Origin: Davidsoniella eucalypti | Lineage: Eukaryota > Ascomycota > Sordariomycetes > Microascales > Ceratocystidaceae | Direction of reading: 5' to 3' | Length of the DNA stretch: 64,000 nt | NCBI GenBank assembly: GCA_004009845.1 | Contig: RMBW01000007.1 | Coordinates: 62,001 to 126,000 of the forward strand | In this document: in pieces, positions 33,911 to 45,554 of the stretch | How the letters are laid out: each line of letters starts with the position of its first letter | How positions within the stretch are numbered: position 1 is the first letter of the stretch | The notes under the pieces: generated by a model | Database searches by the model: none | Told to the model about the DNA's origin: nothing | What the model saw: the letters and a program-made list of their open reading frames with translations, nothing else | Translations under genes and position numbers: made by a program

Positions 33911-34751
33911 TTAATCATCCTCCGGTGGCAACTCATCATCAATATAGCGTACTAGTGTTATACGCATCTCCGTAGTATCATTCCCCCGAAGGACATCACT
34001 GATGAAATGTGCCTCGACTTGCATTTGTACCATCTCTAATGCTCCACGTAGCACACCGCAGAGTATATTCGAGTACCAAAGCTCGTTCTGAGCCCGGCCA
34101 TCATCGGGAAGTTCGACGAAATCGGCGAGGGGGTTCTCTTCGAACACAAGGGAGAACTGCTTGTTATCACCCGTCCAATTGGTCACAATCGGCGTGATAT
34201 TGAGGAAGATTTTGAAGCCAACCTATACGTTAAGTGAGCAATATGAAGTTAGCTTTTGTCAACAACATTGCCTAGTAGCAGAAATTATTGAATATTGGAC
34301 GTAAGGGAGAAAGAAGGACGGCGCTACCCTTGAAACCATATCGGCTGTCTCTTTGAAATTGGCACAGCGCTTCATGGAGTTAGACTTGGCGAGATAGTCC
34401 TCGATGATACGTAGGCCGATATTGTAGCCCATCTTGTCTAGTTGCTTGTTGACCTCGACATAGTTGGCATCGTAGTCTTTGCAAAGCTGGGCGACGACTG
34501 TTCCGTACGTGAGAGTGACTAGTTCAGCGTTGACCTTGTCAATGCGCGTTCTGTATATTCAGGATCGCATTAGAATTCCGAAGCTTCTAGTAGCACTTGT
34601 AGATATGCGCTACGAGGCTACGTGGTGGTTAGAGGATTACTGACTTCCAGATTCTATACACACTATTATTAGCAAGTTGCAATCACGTATGGGAAGCGAG
34701 ATAGGTAACTAACTCCTCGCCAAGGCGAGAGGCCTTGCTGTTGCTGGCCAT
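33911..34751 (-). CDS. BET3: TRAPP complex core subunit Bet3
   Basis: Four exons, complement(33911-34222, 34328-34550, 34645-34653, 34714-34751), encode 193 residues, the same length I recall for yeast Bet3. The protein is a core TRAPP subunit that activates Ypt1/Rab1 and tethers ER-derived vesicles at the Golgi. Conserved stretches are NAELVTLTYGTVVAQLCKDY, MGYNIGLRIIEDYL, RCANFKETADMV with the acylated cysteine (Cys78 here), and VFEENPLADFVELPDDG followed by YSNILCGVLRGALEMVQM. The second exon is only 9 nt. It encodes the end of Glu13, Ile14, Trp15 and the first two bases of Lys16, and without it the GEEIWKTRIDKV helix cannot be read. Introns are 60, 94 and 105 nt. Confidence 0.95.
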
Positions 34752-35162
34752 GATGAGGCAAAATAGACCAGTTTACGAGGAAAAAAAAGGCCAGTTGGTT
34801 GGGTTGTTGTTCAAGAGATCGACTTCACTTCCGCCAGCTTATCACTAAGCAGGAATGTGTGATTTGAGATATAGTTGCTCTGTATAGAGACCAGCTTTTG
34901 GCGGGAGCTCAGCTTTAGGATGCCCCTCCTTATGGTAAAACACCGGTTGAATAGCAATATCCCGGAGCACGGAGATCCACTTTCAAGCTCCCAATTGAAC
35001 TTTGGCGGGATGCCCCACAAAAAAATCATTGAGTTCAGAAACGCGATCCTGAATCTCAGCCTTGTTTGTTACTTGTCTGTCAGCCTTTCCATATTTTGGC
35101 TCGCCAACCTTGACAACACCAACAATTACGATACTCGATCCAAATTAGAAACGTCCGCGACA
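34752..35162. promoter_or_regulatory. Shared divergent promoter of BET3 and the SNRNP40-like gene
   Basis: The two start codons face away from each other with 411 bp between them, so this interval must contain both promoters. The frame of the plus-strand gene stays open upstream for about 95 codons, but that part has no family resemblance. No precise element is assigned. Confidence 0.55.
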
Positions 35163-36434
35163 ATGGCCTCAGAAAAAAGACCTGCTTCTGACGATCCGGC
35201 CAGCTTCCAGCTAGTCAAGCGCCCTAATCTTGGTCCTAGTTCAACCGGCGCGTTAGCCCGCTTCAATGCCTCCGTCGGTAACGGCGCATTGGTGCAGACC
35301 GTAAGCTCTTATTTTCTCAGAATAATATTATACTCGGTAGATATATATATGTTCTAATACAAGTGTCCATAGGCGCCTCGTACAAGCGGTCTTCATGCTC
35401 CAGTAATGCAGCTTTCAGGCCACACCGGCGAGGTCTTTGCCGCCCAGTTCGACCCAAACGGAAACTACATCGCCTCAGCTGGAATGGATAGAAATATCTG
35501 TATGTATACTGTATGATAGGAGTGCCGAGTTGGAACAGGCGAAACTAATTGCGCATTTCTTATAGTGCTCTGGCGGACATATGGCGATTGCGAAAACTAT
35601 GGCATCCTTAGCGGACATAAGGGCGCGATACTCGACCTACGCTGGTCTCGCGACTCACGCATTCTTTTCTCTGCATCGGCCGACATGTTCCTTGCGAGCT
35701 GGGATCTAGAGAGTGGTTCACGGATACGACGCTATGTTGGCCATGAGGAGGTCATCAACGCCATGGACATTAGCACCCGTGGTGACGAGACCCTCGTGAG
35801 CGCTAGTGACGATGGAACTATTGGCATATGGGACCCTAGAGTTAAGAATGCCGTTAACCACATAGAAACCGACTTCCCTGTGACAGCTGTTGCCATTTCG
35901 GAGGCCGGAAACGAAATATACACCGGCGGAATCGATAATGACATCAAGGTGTGGGATGTTCGTAAACAGGCGCCACTATACTCCCTCCTGGGACACTCAG
36001 ATACAATCACATCTCTCCGTATCTCACCAAACGGCGAGTCACTTCTGTCTAATGCCATGGATTCTACGGCGCGGACTTGGGACATTAGGCCATATGCGCC
36101 GACGGAGCGTCATATCCGTACATTCGACGGCACATCACCAGGGATTGAGAAGAACCTTATCCGTGCTAGCTGGGACTCTGATGGCAAACGCATTGCTGCT
36201 GGTTCTGGAGACGGCACTGCTTTAGTATGGTCTGCTGATACTGGCAAGATGCTTTACAAGTTACCTGGTCATAAGGGCTCTGTTAATGTTGCTGAATTCT
36301 CACCCGGAACAGACCCCATTCGTAAGTTGAAAAATCCCACTATGCAATACAAGATGAAAAAAATTCTAACATGATTATGTATAGTTCTTTCTGCTTCATC
36401 AGATCGTACCATGCTATTGGGTGAACTTCGGTGA
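35163..36434 (+). CDS. U5 snRNP WD40 protein, SNRNP40/Spf38 type
   Basis: Four exons (35163-35300, 35373-35499, 35566-36321, 36385-36434) encode 356 residues with seven WD40 repeats. The N-terminal leader KRPASDDPASFQLVKRPNLG followed by LHAPVMQLSGHTGEVFAAQF then DPNGNYIASAGMDRNILLWR is diagnostic of the 40-kDa U5 snRNP protein that binds Prp8. Later repeats include LSGHKGAILDLRWSRDSRIL, YSLLGHSDTITSLRISPNGE and KLPGHKGSVNVAEFSP. The last blade, LSASSDRTMLLGELR, is supplied by the 50-nt terminal exon. The protein is a nuclear splicing factor that is absent from baker's yeast, which fits an intron-rich genome. The ATG at 35163 lies just before the conserved leader. Introns are 72, 66 and 63 nt. 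Confidence 0.94.
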
Positions 36435-39400
36435 TCTTGGTGATACCAGACAAAACTAATCTCGTACATATCATGTATGGTATGGTGGCTTCAGCTTCTT
36501 TGTTACTGATCCAAGCTTGATTTATACGTGTTGCTCATATATAAGAAAGTTCCAATATTGCTCTCATTGTATTTTCATGGCCTACACAAAGAGACGAAGA
36601 GGGAAAACTAGAACCGAGAAGGAAGAAAATGCAAATCTAAGAAGGATTGGGGCGATCAACTTGGGGGAAGAAGTTTAAGAGGGGGAATCATGCTATGCAT
36701 TAAGATGACGCATTGCATTCAGCCGGCGTTTGAGGGAATACTACTAGGCGTTGTTGATTTTTGTTATTTTAGGGATTATACATCTGTATAACTGATACTC
36801 TTAACATCTTTTTGTATATACATGTAATTTCAGATATGTCAGTCGTGAACCCTAACCTTTATTTCGTAAGCATCAGTCTATTATTGTAATTTTTGTCCCT
36901 CTACCGAAATACCAAACTCCATATAGAAGTTTTAAGCATATAAAACGCACCACGTAACGACTTTTAGTCGTCCTACACGATACATACATATCGACATACA
37001 AACAAACTGATTCAAGAACTATTTCTTTAGGTCTAATACATCCCCAATTCCCATCTAAGAAAAGCCTTTGGCAGATTAGTTGATCGTTAAGGTATAGCTG
37101 TAGATTATACGCGTATTTTTTTCTGAGCCGTAGATGGGCGATGAGAGGACGAACGCTCATCTTGTCGTCAGCTGGTAGTAGATCGTCTATGCTATGAGAA
37201 GGTGATGGTGGCTTGTAAAGGAGATCACTTATGCCTTAATAAAGGATTACTATTTGCGGTACGTTATTCCGTCTTATTAACCCCAGTTCTATGAGGGTTT
37301 TATTTTCTTATAGATTGTTAGTTCCTAAAAAAAACCCTACGAGAGTATGTAATTTTGTTAGGGAGGATGTTGGTGAAATGTATATATTTATATATCGCTG
37401 GCACGTAGTATCACGAAGATGGTAAATTCGATACAGTAGTGCGGCTAGAGGGAAACAAGTATGGCTTCATCAAGACGTCATTCAAGCGTCGAGAAGAAAG
37501 AAAAAGACAAATAGATTTTGACTGGACCTAGTTACAAAGGAGAAGAATCAGGCCCAAAAACTAGTAGCACAGCTTGTATTGTTTCACTGATATAGACGTA
37601 AGCACGGTAGAGATACAGCTACGAGCACAATGACACGATCTTGAGTCAACAAGCACAGATTCAGTTGTATAGGCTCGAGCTCCCTCGACCAATGCAGAAG
37701 TTGCAGTACTATCGAACAAGCTTAAATTTCAGTGTGGCAGCCACCTTGAAGTATGAGTAAGCTGGGCGGGAATATCTGAGTGAAGCCACTGAGTACAGCC
37801 CGTTAATTTTTGCTCTATATAAGTAGTGTGCGTTCGTGCGTTTTCGTTCCATGTGCAAAGAGGAAAAAGCTCTGGGCCATTTGTTTTTTGCTGTTCGTAA
37901 ACGTGCACTACTAGCAGCTTATCTAGCAGCTGACCTAGTTGTGACGATATACACATAGTAAAGAATAAGAGCTGTTTTTGTAGTCTCTTGTTACAGATAC
38001 GAAACACACCCCTGGCGCAGTATCTTCAGGCGGCGCAAGGTCCCCCTCCTCCTTGATACATGTGTAACTTGTATTGTGTAGTAGCTTCGAATATGGGGAG
38101 TAACCTGTTCTATCCATCGCTGAGCTGTAGTTCTTGGACGGACAAGAATAGGACGCTGGATAAAGCAATAAAGATGTAATATGATAGAAAAACAAGAAGG
38201 AGTGGGTGATGCAATCTTAATTTATGCGCAGCCGGCAGTGAAACTCGTCTAAGATAAAGTTTACTGGGACGTTATATTCAAAAGTAGTGTAAGCTACTGG
38301 TTGTTGTAAAGGCTATTAAAAGTGATATTTCAACTAGGCGTAGATATCCAGAATACATGTGCTTGGCACTCGATGATGGGCATTCTAGGTCTAGTCTTAG
38401 TCCCCGGAGTAGTATTTGTAGATATGGAGGTGTCACGATCGATGAGCGAGATCAGACCTTTTTTCCCAGCTGAGGCGACCAATGAGCTATAAAAACCTCA
38501 AACTTGCAATAACTTGTGATATTGAGAGCAACTAACTGGATGAGATTGGAATCTGCAGAGAAACAGCCAAAGTCACAAGCAGAGGCCTGAAAAATGCGAC
38601 AGGACCGCCTACAAGTCCATATCCAACAAGTCACAATAGGTGTACAAACGCTCTGAGCAGGTTCAAACATACTGGCTCGTCGTTTGTTAGTTGGGCTATA
38701 CGGGGTTGTCCAAGTTTGAGAATAAAAGTGAGGCGGCTTTCTTTTCAGTTCTCTATCCAACCGTACAATAATGTAGAACTGCGAGGTTAGGCTTGAGATG
38801 AATTGCTTTATGTCTTGGCATCTTTTCTTTGTGTTTATCTTCTCTTTCTTTCATTTTTTTTCCTTGTCCCCCCCTCTAGAATCTCGTGTTTCTAATTGGA
38901 ATATCCTGCGGAACTTCATTCGTCACGGCATTCTTATTCTTTTTTGTTTATTTTCATTTCTCACCTGGCCCATTGACAACGCTAGTTCTATTTTGTTAAT
39001 TTGCGCATGAACTCTGGAAGTTTGCCATACTTTGATATTTCCTTATTTTTATCTATGTAAAATCTTCTATTTCTTGGCATATATTATATTCTACTCTTTG
39101 TTTCTACGGTCAACATTGCAGACCGAGCTTTGATAGCCGCCCATCTAATACTGCTCTTCACTATCACGATATATAGTGTTTGAATTCGACCAGCTTACTT
39201 TCTCGGAAACTCCAACGACGTTTCTAGCATTCCCCGTCCTGACTTTCGCTGATCTACCATTTTTGGAACAATAAGTCTACTCTCTGGCGGTTTCAGAAGT
39301 TCATTGGGAAAAGAAGCTTCCAAAAAAAGTCGACGGCAACGATAATTACCCTTTGTTCTGCCAAGTACACTAGAATACCAAGCTATATTCTTAATACTGC

Positions 39401-39881
39401 GGCTTGTCTCTCTTCTGCCTTGCTTATAGTTGCATATATAACTACATTTTATAGTATATTCGCTACTAAGAAAGCACCGGCCAGCACCCTTGCCAGCTAC
39501 CTACTGCGCCTACGACGTCTCATCCATTTGAAGACTGACAGCTCCTACTTTATCTCTGGGTGCTGCTGTTTCCAAACTCTTTGGCTAATCTGGATCTCTT
39601 GATCATTCTATCGTTCTTGACTCGCTGGCTTTTTGTGGCTTAGAGACACTCTCACGACCAAAGCCTTTCATTCGTTGCCTTGAAAGAACTATACTGGATT
39701 TTGCTTGACATTTACCAGATATCACCATATCTATCACGAACATCAAGGCTGGCCATTCTTTCTCTATCTACCGAGAACCCACACAGCCTTTACTTTGCTA
39801 TCTGGCAGCACTCCATCCACAGCTACAAACAACAATCACGATACCGCTACGACCTCTTCACATCACACAACCTCACACACA
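36435..39881. other. 3.4-kb intergenic region
   Basis: No gene was found on either strand. Minus-strand frames at 36873-37160, 37729-38195 and 38452-38760 show no motif. From about 38800 to 39880 the plus strand becomes T/C-rich, as expected for a long promoter and leader ahead of the gene at 39882. The frame of that gene is open upstream from 39705, but the upstream residues lack similarity to the family. Confidence 0.45.
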
Positions 39882-41156
39882 ATGTCTTCCCGCCCTAGCA
39901 CATCTCTCTCAAGAGAATCCGAATCAACGGACCCTTCTTCGACGCCTTCTCGCCCATCAACGTCATCTGTATTCGGCCGCCAAAGCTTCCTACGCAGTCG
40001 CCCTTCCGAGCCGACTCAGGCGATGAGCGAGCCACACTCTACCAGACGTTCCCGCTTCAACCTCGACACCCGTCTTCACATCAACCGTCCCACCCGCCGC
40101 CAAGATGATCTCGAAGCCGCCATTCCCGAAACTAGCGAGTCCTCCGCTCCATCAGCCGTCCCCGAAATCACTCAGCCTGCACCGACCGTGCCACCATCGA
40201 ACAGAAGCCTCTCGCGCCGCTTCACCGGCTCGGAAAGCCCAGAGCTTCAGCTACCACAGATGGCCGAGCAGACCTTACCAAATGGTGTCGACTCGCCCGA
40301 TAGAGTCAGCGAGGATAGACGGGATAGACGGAAGCTTCGCCATAGCCCTGGCCACCGCGAAAACCGCAGCCAACGGGCTAACCGCAAGACGCCGAAGAAC
40401 TTCATGTTCTGCTTCCCTTGGGTCAAGTCTGCCGAGGCTCGCAAGCAAATCTTGCGCAGCTTTGTTTCTGGACTTTTCACAATCATTATGCTTGGAGTTT
40501 GTAAGTCTCACATCAGAAACCCTTATTCGACTTACACAGACCCTATAGTTCATTGCTAACCCTATATCCCTTTGTTAGATCTTGGCCTCACTATCTCGCA
40601 CAAGTTCCAACAGAGCGAGTTCTCGGTGTTGCTCATCTTGATGATGGTCACATCTACCGTTATTTTCTGCCACAGTCTGGTGCGCGCCTGCCTGTTGATT
40701 CTGCGTCCTGATCGCGTTGGTCAGGGTTCCGGTACACAGTACAATGTCAACGGCTATGCTATCCCCCAAGAACCCATTCCTGTGATTCTTACCCGTGACG
40801 AAGAAGCCATTGGTGTTGAGAGCGTGGCGAACAAGATCAACCCTCCCGCCTATGGACTCTGGCGGTCCAGTGTGGTAAGTCTAGTTCTATCTATCAATGC
40901 ACACAAACATTACGGTTTTGCTAATAAGTTCTTATAGCGTGTTGATCCGAATGCTCTGTACTGGCAGCCAAACCCCAATGCGGCCCCTCAAGAGCCTGAG
41001 ATGCGCCAGACAAGTGCTCCTCGGCCACCTTCGTATGCTTCTGATGATGGCGTCTCGTATGTAGTTGACGCAGCTCCTAGATCGATAGCCCCGAATACCG
41101 ATGTACCGCTGCCGCCTCATCCATCTGAGCTTCGTCGGACTACTACGAATCTGTAA
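39882..41156 (+). CDS. Conserved two-pass membrane protein of unknown function
   Basis: Three exons (39882-40500, 40579-40874, 40938-41156) encode 377 residues. Residues 1-185 are a disordered Ser/Thr/Arg/Pro-rich region with many RPS/TS repeats. Two membrane segments follow: SFVSGLFTIIMLGVYLGLTI (spanning the first intron) and SVLLILMMVTSTVIFCHSLV. Then come RACLLILRPDR, IPVILTRDEEA and the block PPAYGLWRSSVRVDPNALYW before a Pro-rich tail with PPSYASDDG. I recognise the pattern as a widely conserved, uncharacterised ascomycete membrane family but know no assigned function. The PPxY-like motifs in the tail could recruit Rsp5-type ubiquitin ligases, which is inference. The ATG at 39882 follows a CACACACAATG context. 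Introns are 78 and 63 nt. Confidence 0.88.
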
Positions 41157-44100
41157 AAGAAAAAAGAAAAAAAAAAGACAAACGAAAACTAGAAAAGAAA
41201 TAGGGAGGATCGATGATTGGAGTTTCAAAGGACTAACGTAAACGCGCAGGCGCATTGTATTGGGTAGCTTTTTCATTTTCTTTCTTTATTTTTGTGTTAT
41301 ATTATGGGGGTTATTTTCTTGGGTGGGCTTTGGGCGGATGCTGTCAAATGTGTTGACAGCGTTTCTGTTTCTGATATCGATACTCTTTCTTTTCCCTTTT
41401 TCTGCTCTTTTTATGACAATTTGACAATTTCGACAGTATACGCTGTGGATTGGCTGCAAGCGGCTCTATGAATCTGCCCGGTTGGTTGCTAGTCGATTTT
41501 GACGCAATAAAATGTCACATCCCTTCCATTACTCCTTTCAGTGAACAGCCTGATGATAATCAGTGTGTGGTGTTTGTGATATATGTACGTACACACATAC
41601 GTATCTCTTTGCCTAGCGTATCAAAGGCTCTACAGTTGAAGAGATTGGTGATATATATATTTCCCCTCTTGATAGAAAAATAGTATTCCCTATCATGATT
41701 ATAGTTAGTAAAAATTACTAAGCCAAGTACGGCAGAATTTGGTATGAGAGTAGAATTAGATGGGAGCCTACGACTAAATGAAGGAACAAGGGCATGGAGA
41801 TTTGTTTAATTTAGTACTTCCAAGTCTTCGGACTTTGATTGTAAATACATATTGATTGCTCACAAATCTAGCGGTATGACGGCCGTGGCTCGACGAAGTA
41901 GAACATTCAAGGCTGAATATATCTTGCATAGAGCGTATTTTGTGATAGTACAACTATCACTACTAGCCGACATGCAAGTATCTGTCATCATAGTGTGGTT
42001 GAGGTGGTAGTGGTGGTGACACTGACGCCTTAAAGCAGCTCTAATTGTAAAAGACTGGATAGATATGCGCATTCTTAGACATGACAAAGCTTTGTAAATG
42101 CAAGATATAGTGATGTACATATGTACATACCCGTATGTAGTAATCAAGGAAATGGGCGTACTCTGGCCCTGTGATTATGAAATCAAGCTGGTCATGCTAC
42201 ACAGAAATTTGCACCTGCATATACATTGTGCGGCTTTGATCACAGTAGCGTATGCATATGCACTACGATGTGCTGCTTGATGAGAAGTGAGTGGTCTGTA
42301 ATCGTAGATGGCCCGCAGATGAATTCAAGGGATACTGTGTGGTATGGCACCTAAGACGGTGTTTGGGCCTCTGGTACTCTTTGTTGATGGGGGTAAGTCA
42401 GCTAAAACCGTCCCCTTTAAATCAATCTCCAGCTACTTGGGGAAAGGTGGAATGTTGTGCTGTAATTGTCGTATTGTGTTGCTGGTTGATTGAAGATGTT
42501 GTTCGACGGTGGGTAATCGAGTGTCCGTTAAAGTGACATTTGAATTCGCGTACTGTGGGGTATTAGATGTGTTTGCATCTATCATCTCACCCACATACGT
42601 CGTATGTATGTAGGCCAGCCTAGAAGGGCTCCGCTTAGCATTATTTAACACGGTATCTGCAGTAATGTAAGTCGTTGGTACTCCGGTACTGTAGACTAGC
42701 TACGAATATCTTGTGTAGAGATATAGGAACTGCTAAAGTAAGCACTGCATAGATCCACATAGCGATACCAAGAGATGGACACATGAATGCGCCTGAGGTG
42801 AGCGGGAGAAGCAACAAGAAGGCCAAATAAGTGTATAATGTTGGGGATGCGCTTTGTGATTTTAAGCTTGGGCTTTGTTGTTGTGTTCGATAATGGGCCT
42901 AGCTGTTTTGTTTACAAAACAACACACAACGTTGCGATAAAGCTAATCGGGTAGGTGAGAAGGAAGCTGGCGGCGTTGCCATAAATTCTATTGCAGTTGC
43001 TGTCGTTTCCAATTCTAGCAAGAGGATACCCGGAAGGTACTTGTATTTCCCCAGCTATGCTCTTATTATAGCAAGTACCTACCGTGTTCCTTTCTGCGGC
43101 CGCGATCGTGACTCGTTTTGGTTGGAGTACTTGGCCGGCTTTCATGGCTCGATATTAGCTCTCAAGCCCCTGTTTTTTTCCTCCCTAGAGAATGCCCCAC
43201 CTATCTACATATCTCCTCCCACGTTCAGCCCAACGTAGTTGCTACATCTTCCACTGTCCACTGTTTACATATGTACTGCTGCCAGCTTCTTGCTATCTGC
43301 GAACCTAGCTAGGCCAGTTACAGGATAGCCCCACCTGTCTACATGTGTAGAGACAGGTAGTTGCGGCAAACCAAACGCTGCTTTTGTTGTCTGTTTTGAA
43401 CTAAGATTGAACACTTCCGTTTCTTTCCTCGACCTTCTCACTTTGTTTCTTCTCTCCTTCAATCCTCTTGATTCTTCCAACCCCCGTTTGTGCCTGATCA
43501 CCTCCGATCTCAGCTTACAGCTAGCATAGAAGATTGCACATTGCTGACATCCGCAAAGCTTCACGCCGATTTTCTTTTTGTGGCTTTTTCACCCCTTGAC
43601 CTTGGTATGTCCGTCCGTCTTTTTGCTATTCTGACATTAGCTTTTTGTCTATCTAGCTCGGGTTTTTACTAACGCGCCGGCCCCTTGCAGACTGTTGTTC
43701 ACGCTGTCAAAAACAAGAACCCTGACGGTGAGTTTTGCTATCTTTAGACAACAGCCCAGTCAATTTTCAACTTGGTTTTCGTCCATGTGCGGTGTGATGT
43801 TATTGTACGGTATAACTAGACGTCTGCGTTTGTGCCCTCCGTCTCTATTAGGCCCCTTCGCTGCTAGTTGCCCTAAACGGAGACACTAGAGCTCTCCCGT
43901 CTATCGCCTTCCGTCCCCGCCATGTCGCCTTAGATCAACAACGATAGTTTTGTCGATCAATATCAATCGTTCTCAGCGTCGGGGTCCTTTTATGCGCTTA
44001 ATCATGCCGTTGAAAAACCGCCATATCTTGCGACATGATATTCAGCGACAATAGGATACGCAAATGCTTTCCATTGCTATCGCATTTATTGTAATATGTA

Positions 44101-44745
44101 GTCATCGCATCTCCGTTACTCCTTTACAGACCGACTATCATCAACAGCATCATTTTCTTTCAAATATCGATACTATCCATTCCACAATAGCATTAAAAAA
44201 CACCTAAATGGAATTTTAGCTTTGGTCTGGCATTGTGTGGGCGCATGACTCCTTTCACTAGAACTTGTCTTTGTGGGGTTGCTCTGTGGACAACTCGATA
44301 GCACAGCAGAAACACCACTTTCTCCAGCATGTATGGGCACTGACCTATGTGCAATGGCCCAAGAATAGGATGATGGAAATGTTGATGCCTTAAGTATACA
44401 TGCTGTGGCTACTAGTGAGCTAGCATGGGCGTTTCTCAACAACATCTGACAAAAATGTTTCATCGCGCATCATACTTGCTCTGTATCATATCGTATGGCA
44501 CTACTATTTGTCGTATATTACAGGCCACTTTGTCAGGCTATCTTGCGATGCAACAGAGACATTTGAGCGACTAAATACCCGGAATTTATGAAGGCGGGCA
44601 AGAAACTACTTCAAACGCAGGCGACCAGCCACTTATATCACACATCAACATCGCACTTTCTCATTTTTACCGTGGCCATCATGGCTTTACTGACTACTTA
44701 AGAACTTTGCTAACAATCAATGAAGAATCAATCGTCTATTCCAAA
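41157..44745. other. 3.6-kb intergenic region upstream of GIS2
   Basis: Most of the stretch has no readable gene. At 43440-43760 there are strong splice-like signals without a start codon, described separately. A minus-strand frame at 44173-44463 (96 codons) has no motif. The last part, about 44500-44745, is the presumed GIS2 promoter and leader. Confidence 0.45.
43440..43760 (+). other. Candidate spliced transcript or leader with no start codon
   Basis: A pyrimidine-rich stretch (from about 43420) is followed by a GTATGT donor at 43605. A TTTACTAACGCG branch site and TTGCAG acceptor end at 43690. A 37-nt exon candidate (43691-43727) and a GTGAGT donor follow. These are among the best intron signals in the window, yet no ATG-initiated frame passes through them. 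This could be a non-coding RNA, the untranslated 5' exons of an unrecognised gene, or a relic. Confidence 0.35.
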
Positions 44746-45554
44746 ATGTCCTCCCTAGCACGCCGTGCCTGCTATAAGTGCGGCAATGTCGGTCATTATG
44801 CCGAGGTCTGCCAGTCTGCTGAGCGTTTATGCTACAACTGTACGTCTTGCTCACTATGCGTTGTATAAGTTGTCTATCTGTACCTCTATGTTAATAACAA
44901 TCATATAGGCAAACAACCCGGCCATGAGTCCAACAACTGTCCTCTTCCTCGTTCTACTGATGCTAAACAGTGCTACCACTGCCAGGGTCTTGGCCATATT
45001 CAGGCTGACTGCCCTACTCTTCGTTTGAGTGGTGGAATTGGTAGCAACCGCTGCTACAACTGTGGACAGCCTGGCCACATCGCTGTACGTTCTGACGTTG
45101 TTCCGTAAAACCAATGCTCAAGTCAAGTGCTAATCTAACTACGTTGTAGCGGACCTGTAATGCGCCATCTTCTGGTATGGGCCGAGGTGGTCCTCCTATG
45201 CCCCGTGGTGGGTATGGCGGCTACGGTGGTCATGGCGGCCGTGGCGGTTTCAACGGCCCGCCTCGTCCATCCACGTGCTACAAATGCGGTGGCCCGAACC
45301 ACTTTGCCCGTGACTGCCATGCTCAGGCTATGAAGTGCTATGCTTGTGGCAAGCTGGGCCATATCTCACGTGATTGCTCTGCTCCTAACGGCGGCCCCCT
45401 CAACACTGCTGGCAAAACCTGCTATCAATGTGGCGAGGCCGGCCACATTTCTCGTGATTGCCCCCAGAAGAACGCACCTCCTCCTGCCGAGGTTCCTGGG
45501 GTTGAGATCACCCAGAACGCCGATTCTGTCACGAATGGCAGCGTTACCGCTTAG
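44746..45554 (+). CDS. GIS2: Seven-zinc-knuckle nucleic-acid-binding protein, Gis2/Byr3/CNBP family
   Basis: Three exons (44746-44839, 44909-45084, 45150-45554) encode 224 residues. Seven CX2CX4HX4C knuckles are present: CYKCGNVGHYAEVC, CYNCKQPGHESNNC, CYHCQGLGHIQADC, CYNCGQPGHIARTC, CYKCGGPNHFARDC, CYACGKLGHISRDC and CYQCGEAGHISRDC. A Gly/Arg-rich RGG linker (GRGGPPMPRGGYGGYGGHGG) splits them four plus three. Both introns fall inside knuckles: the first splits the second cysteine of knuckle 2, the second splits knuckle 4. This architecture is that of Gis2 in yeast and Byr3 in fission yeast, cytoplasmic proteins that bind G-rich single strands in mRNA and affect translation. Intron donors are GTACGT in both cases, slightly unlike the GTAAGT of most neighbours. 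Confidence 0.95.

Noticed and set aside
34875..35162. Upstream in-frame extension of the SNRNP40-like protein
   Set aside because: It shows no family resemblance and lies in the shared promoter with BET3. The ATG at 35163 starts the conserved leader.
44173..44463. 96-codon minus-strand frame upstream of GIS2
   Set aside because: No domain, no signal or membrane pattern, and irregular codon use; likely chance.
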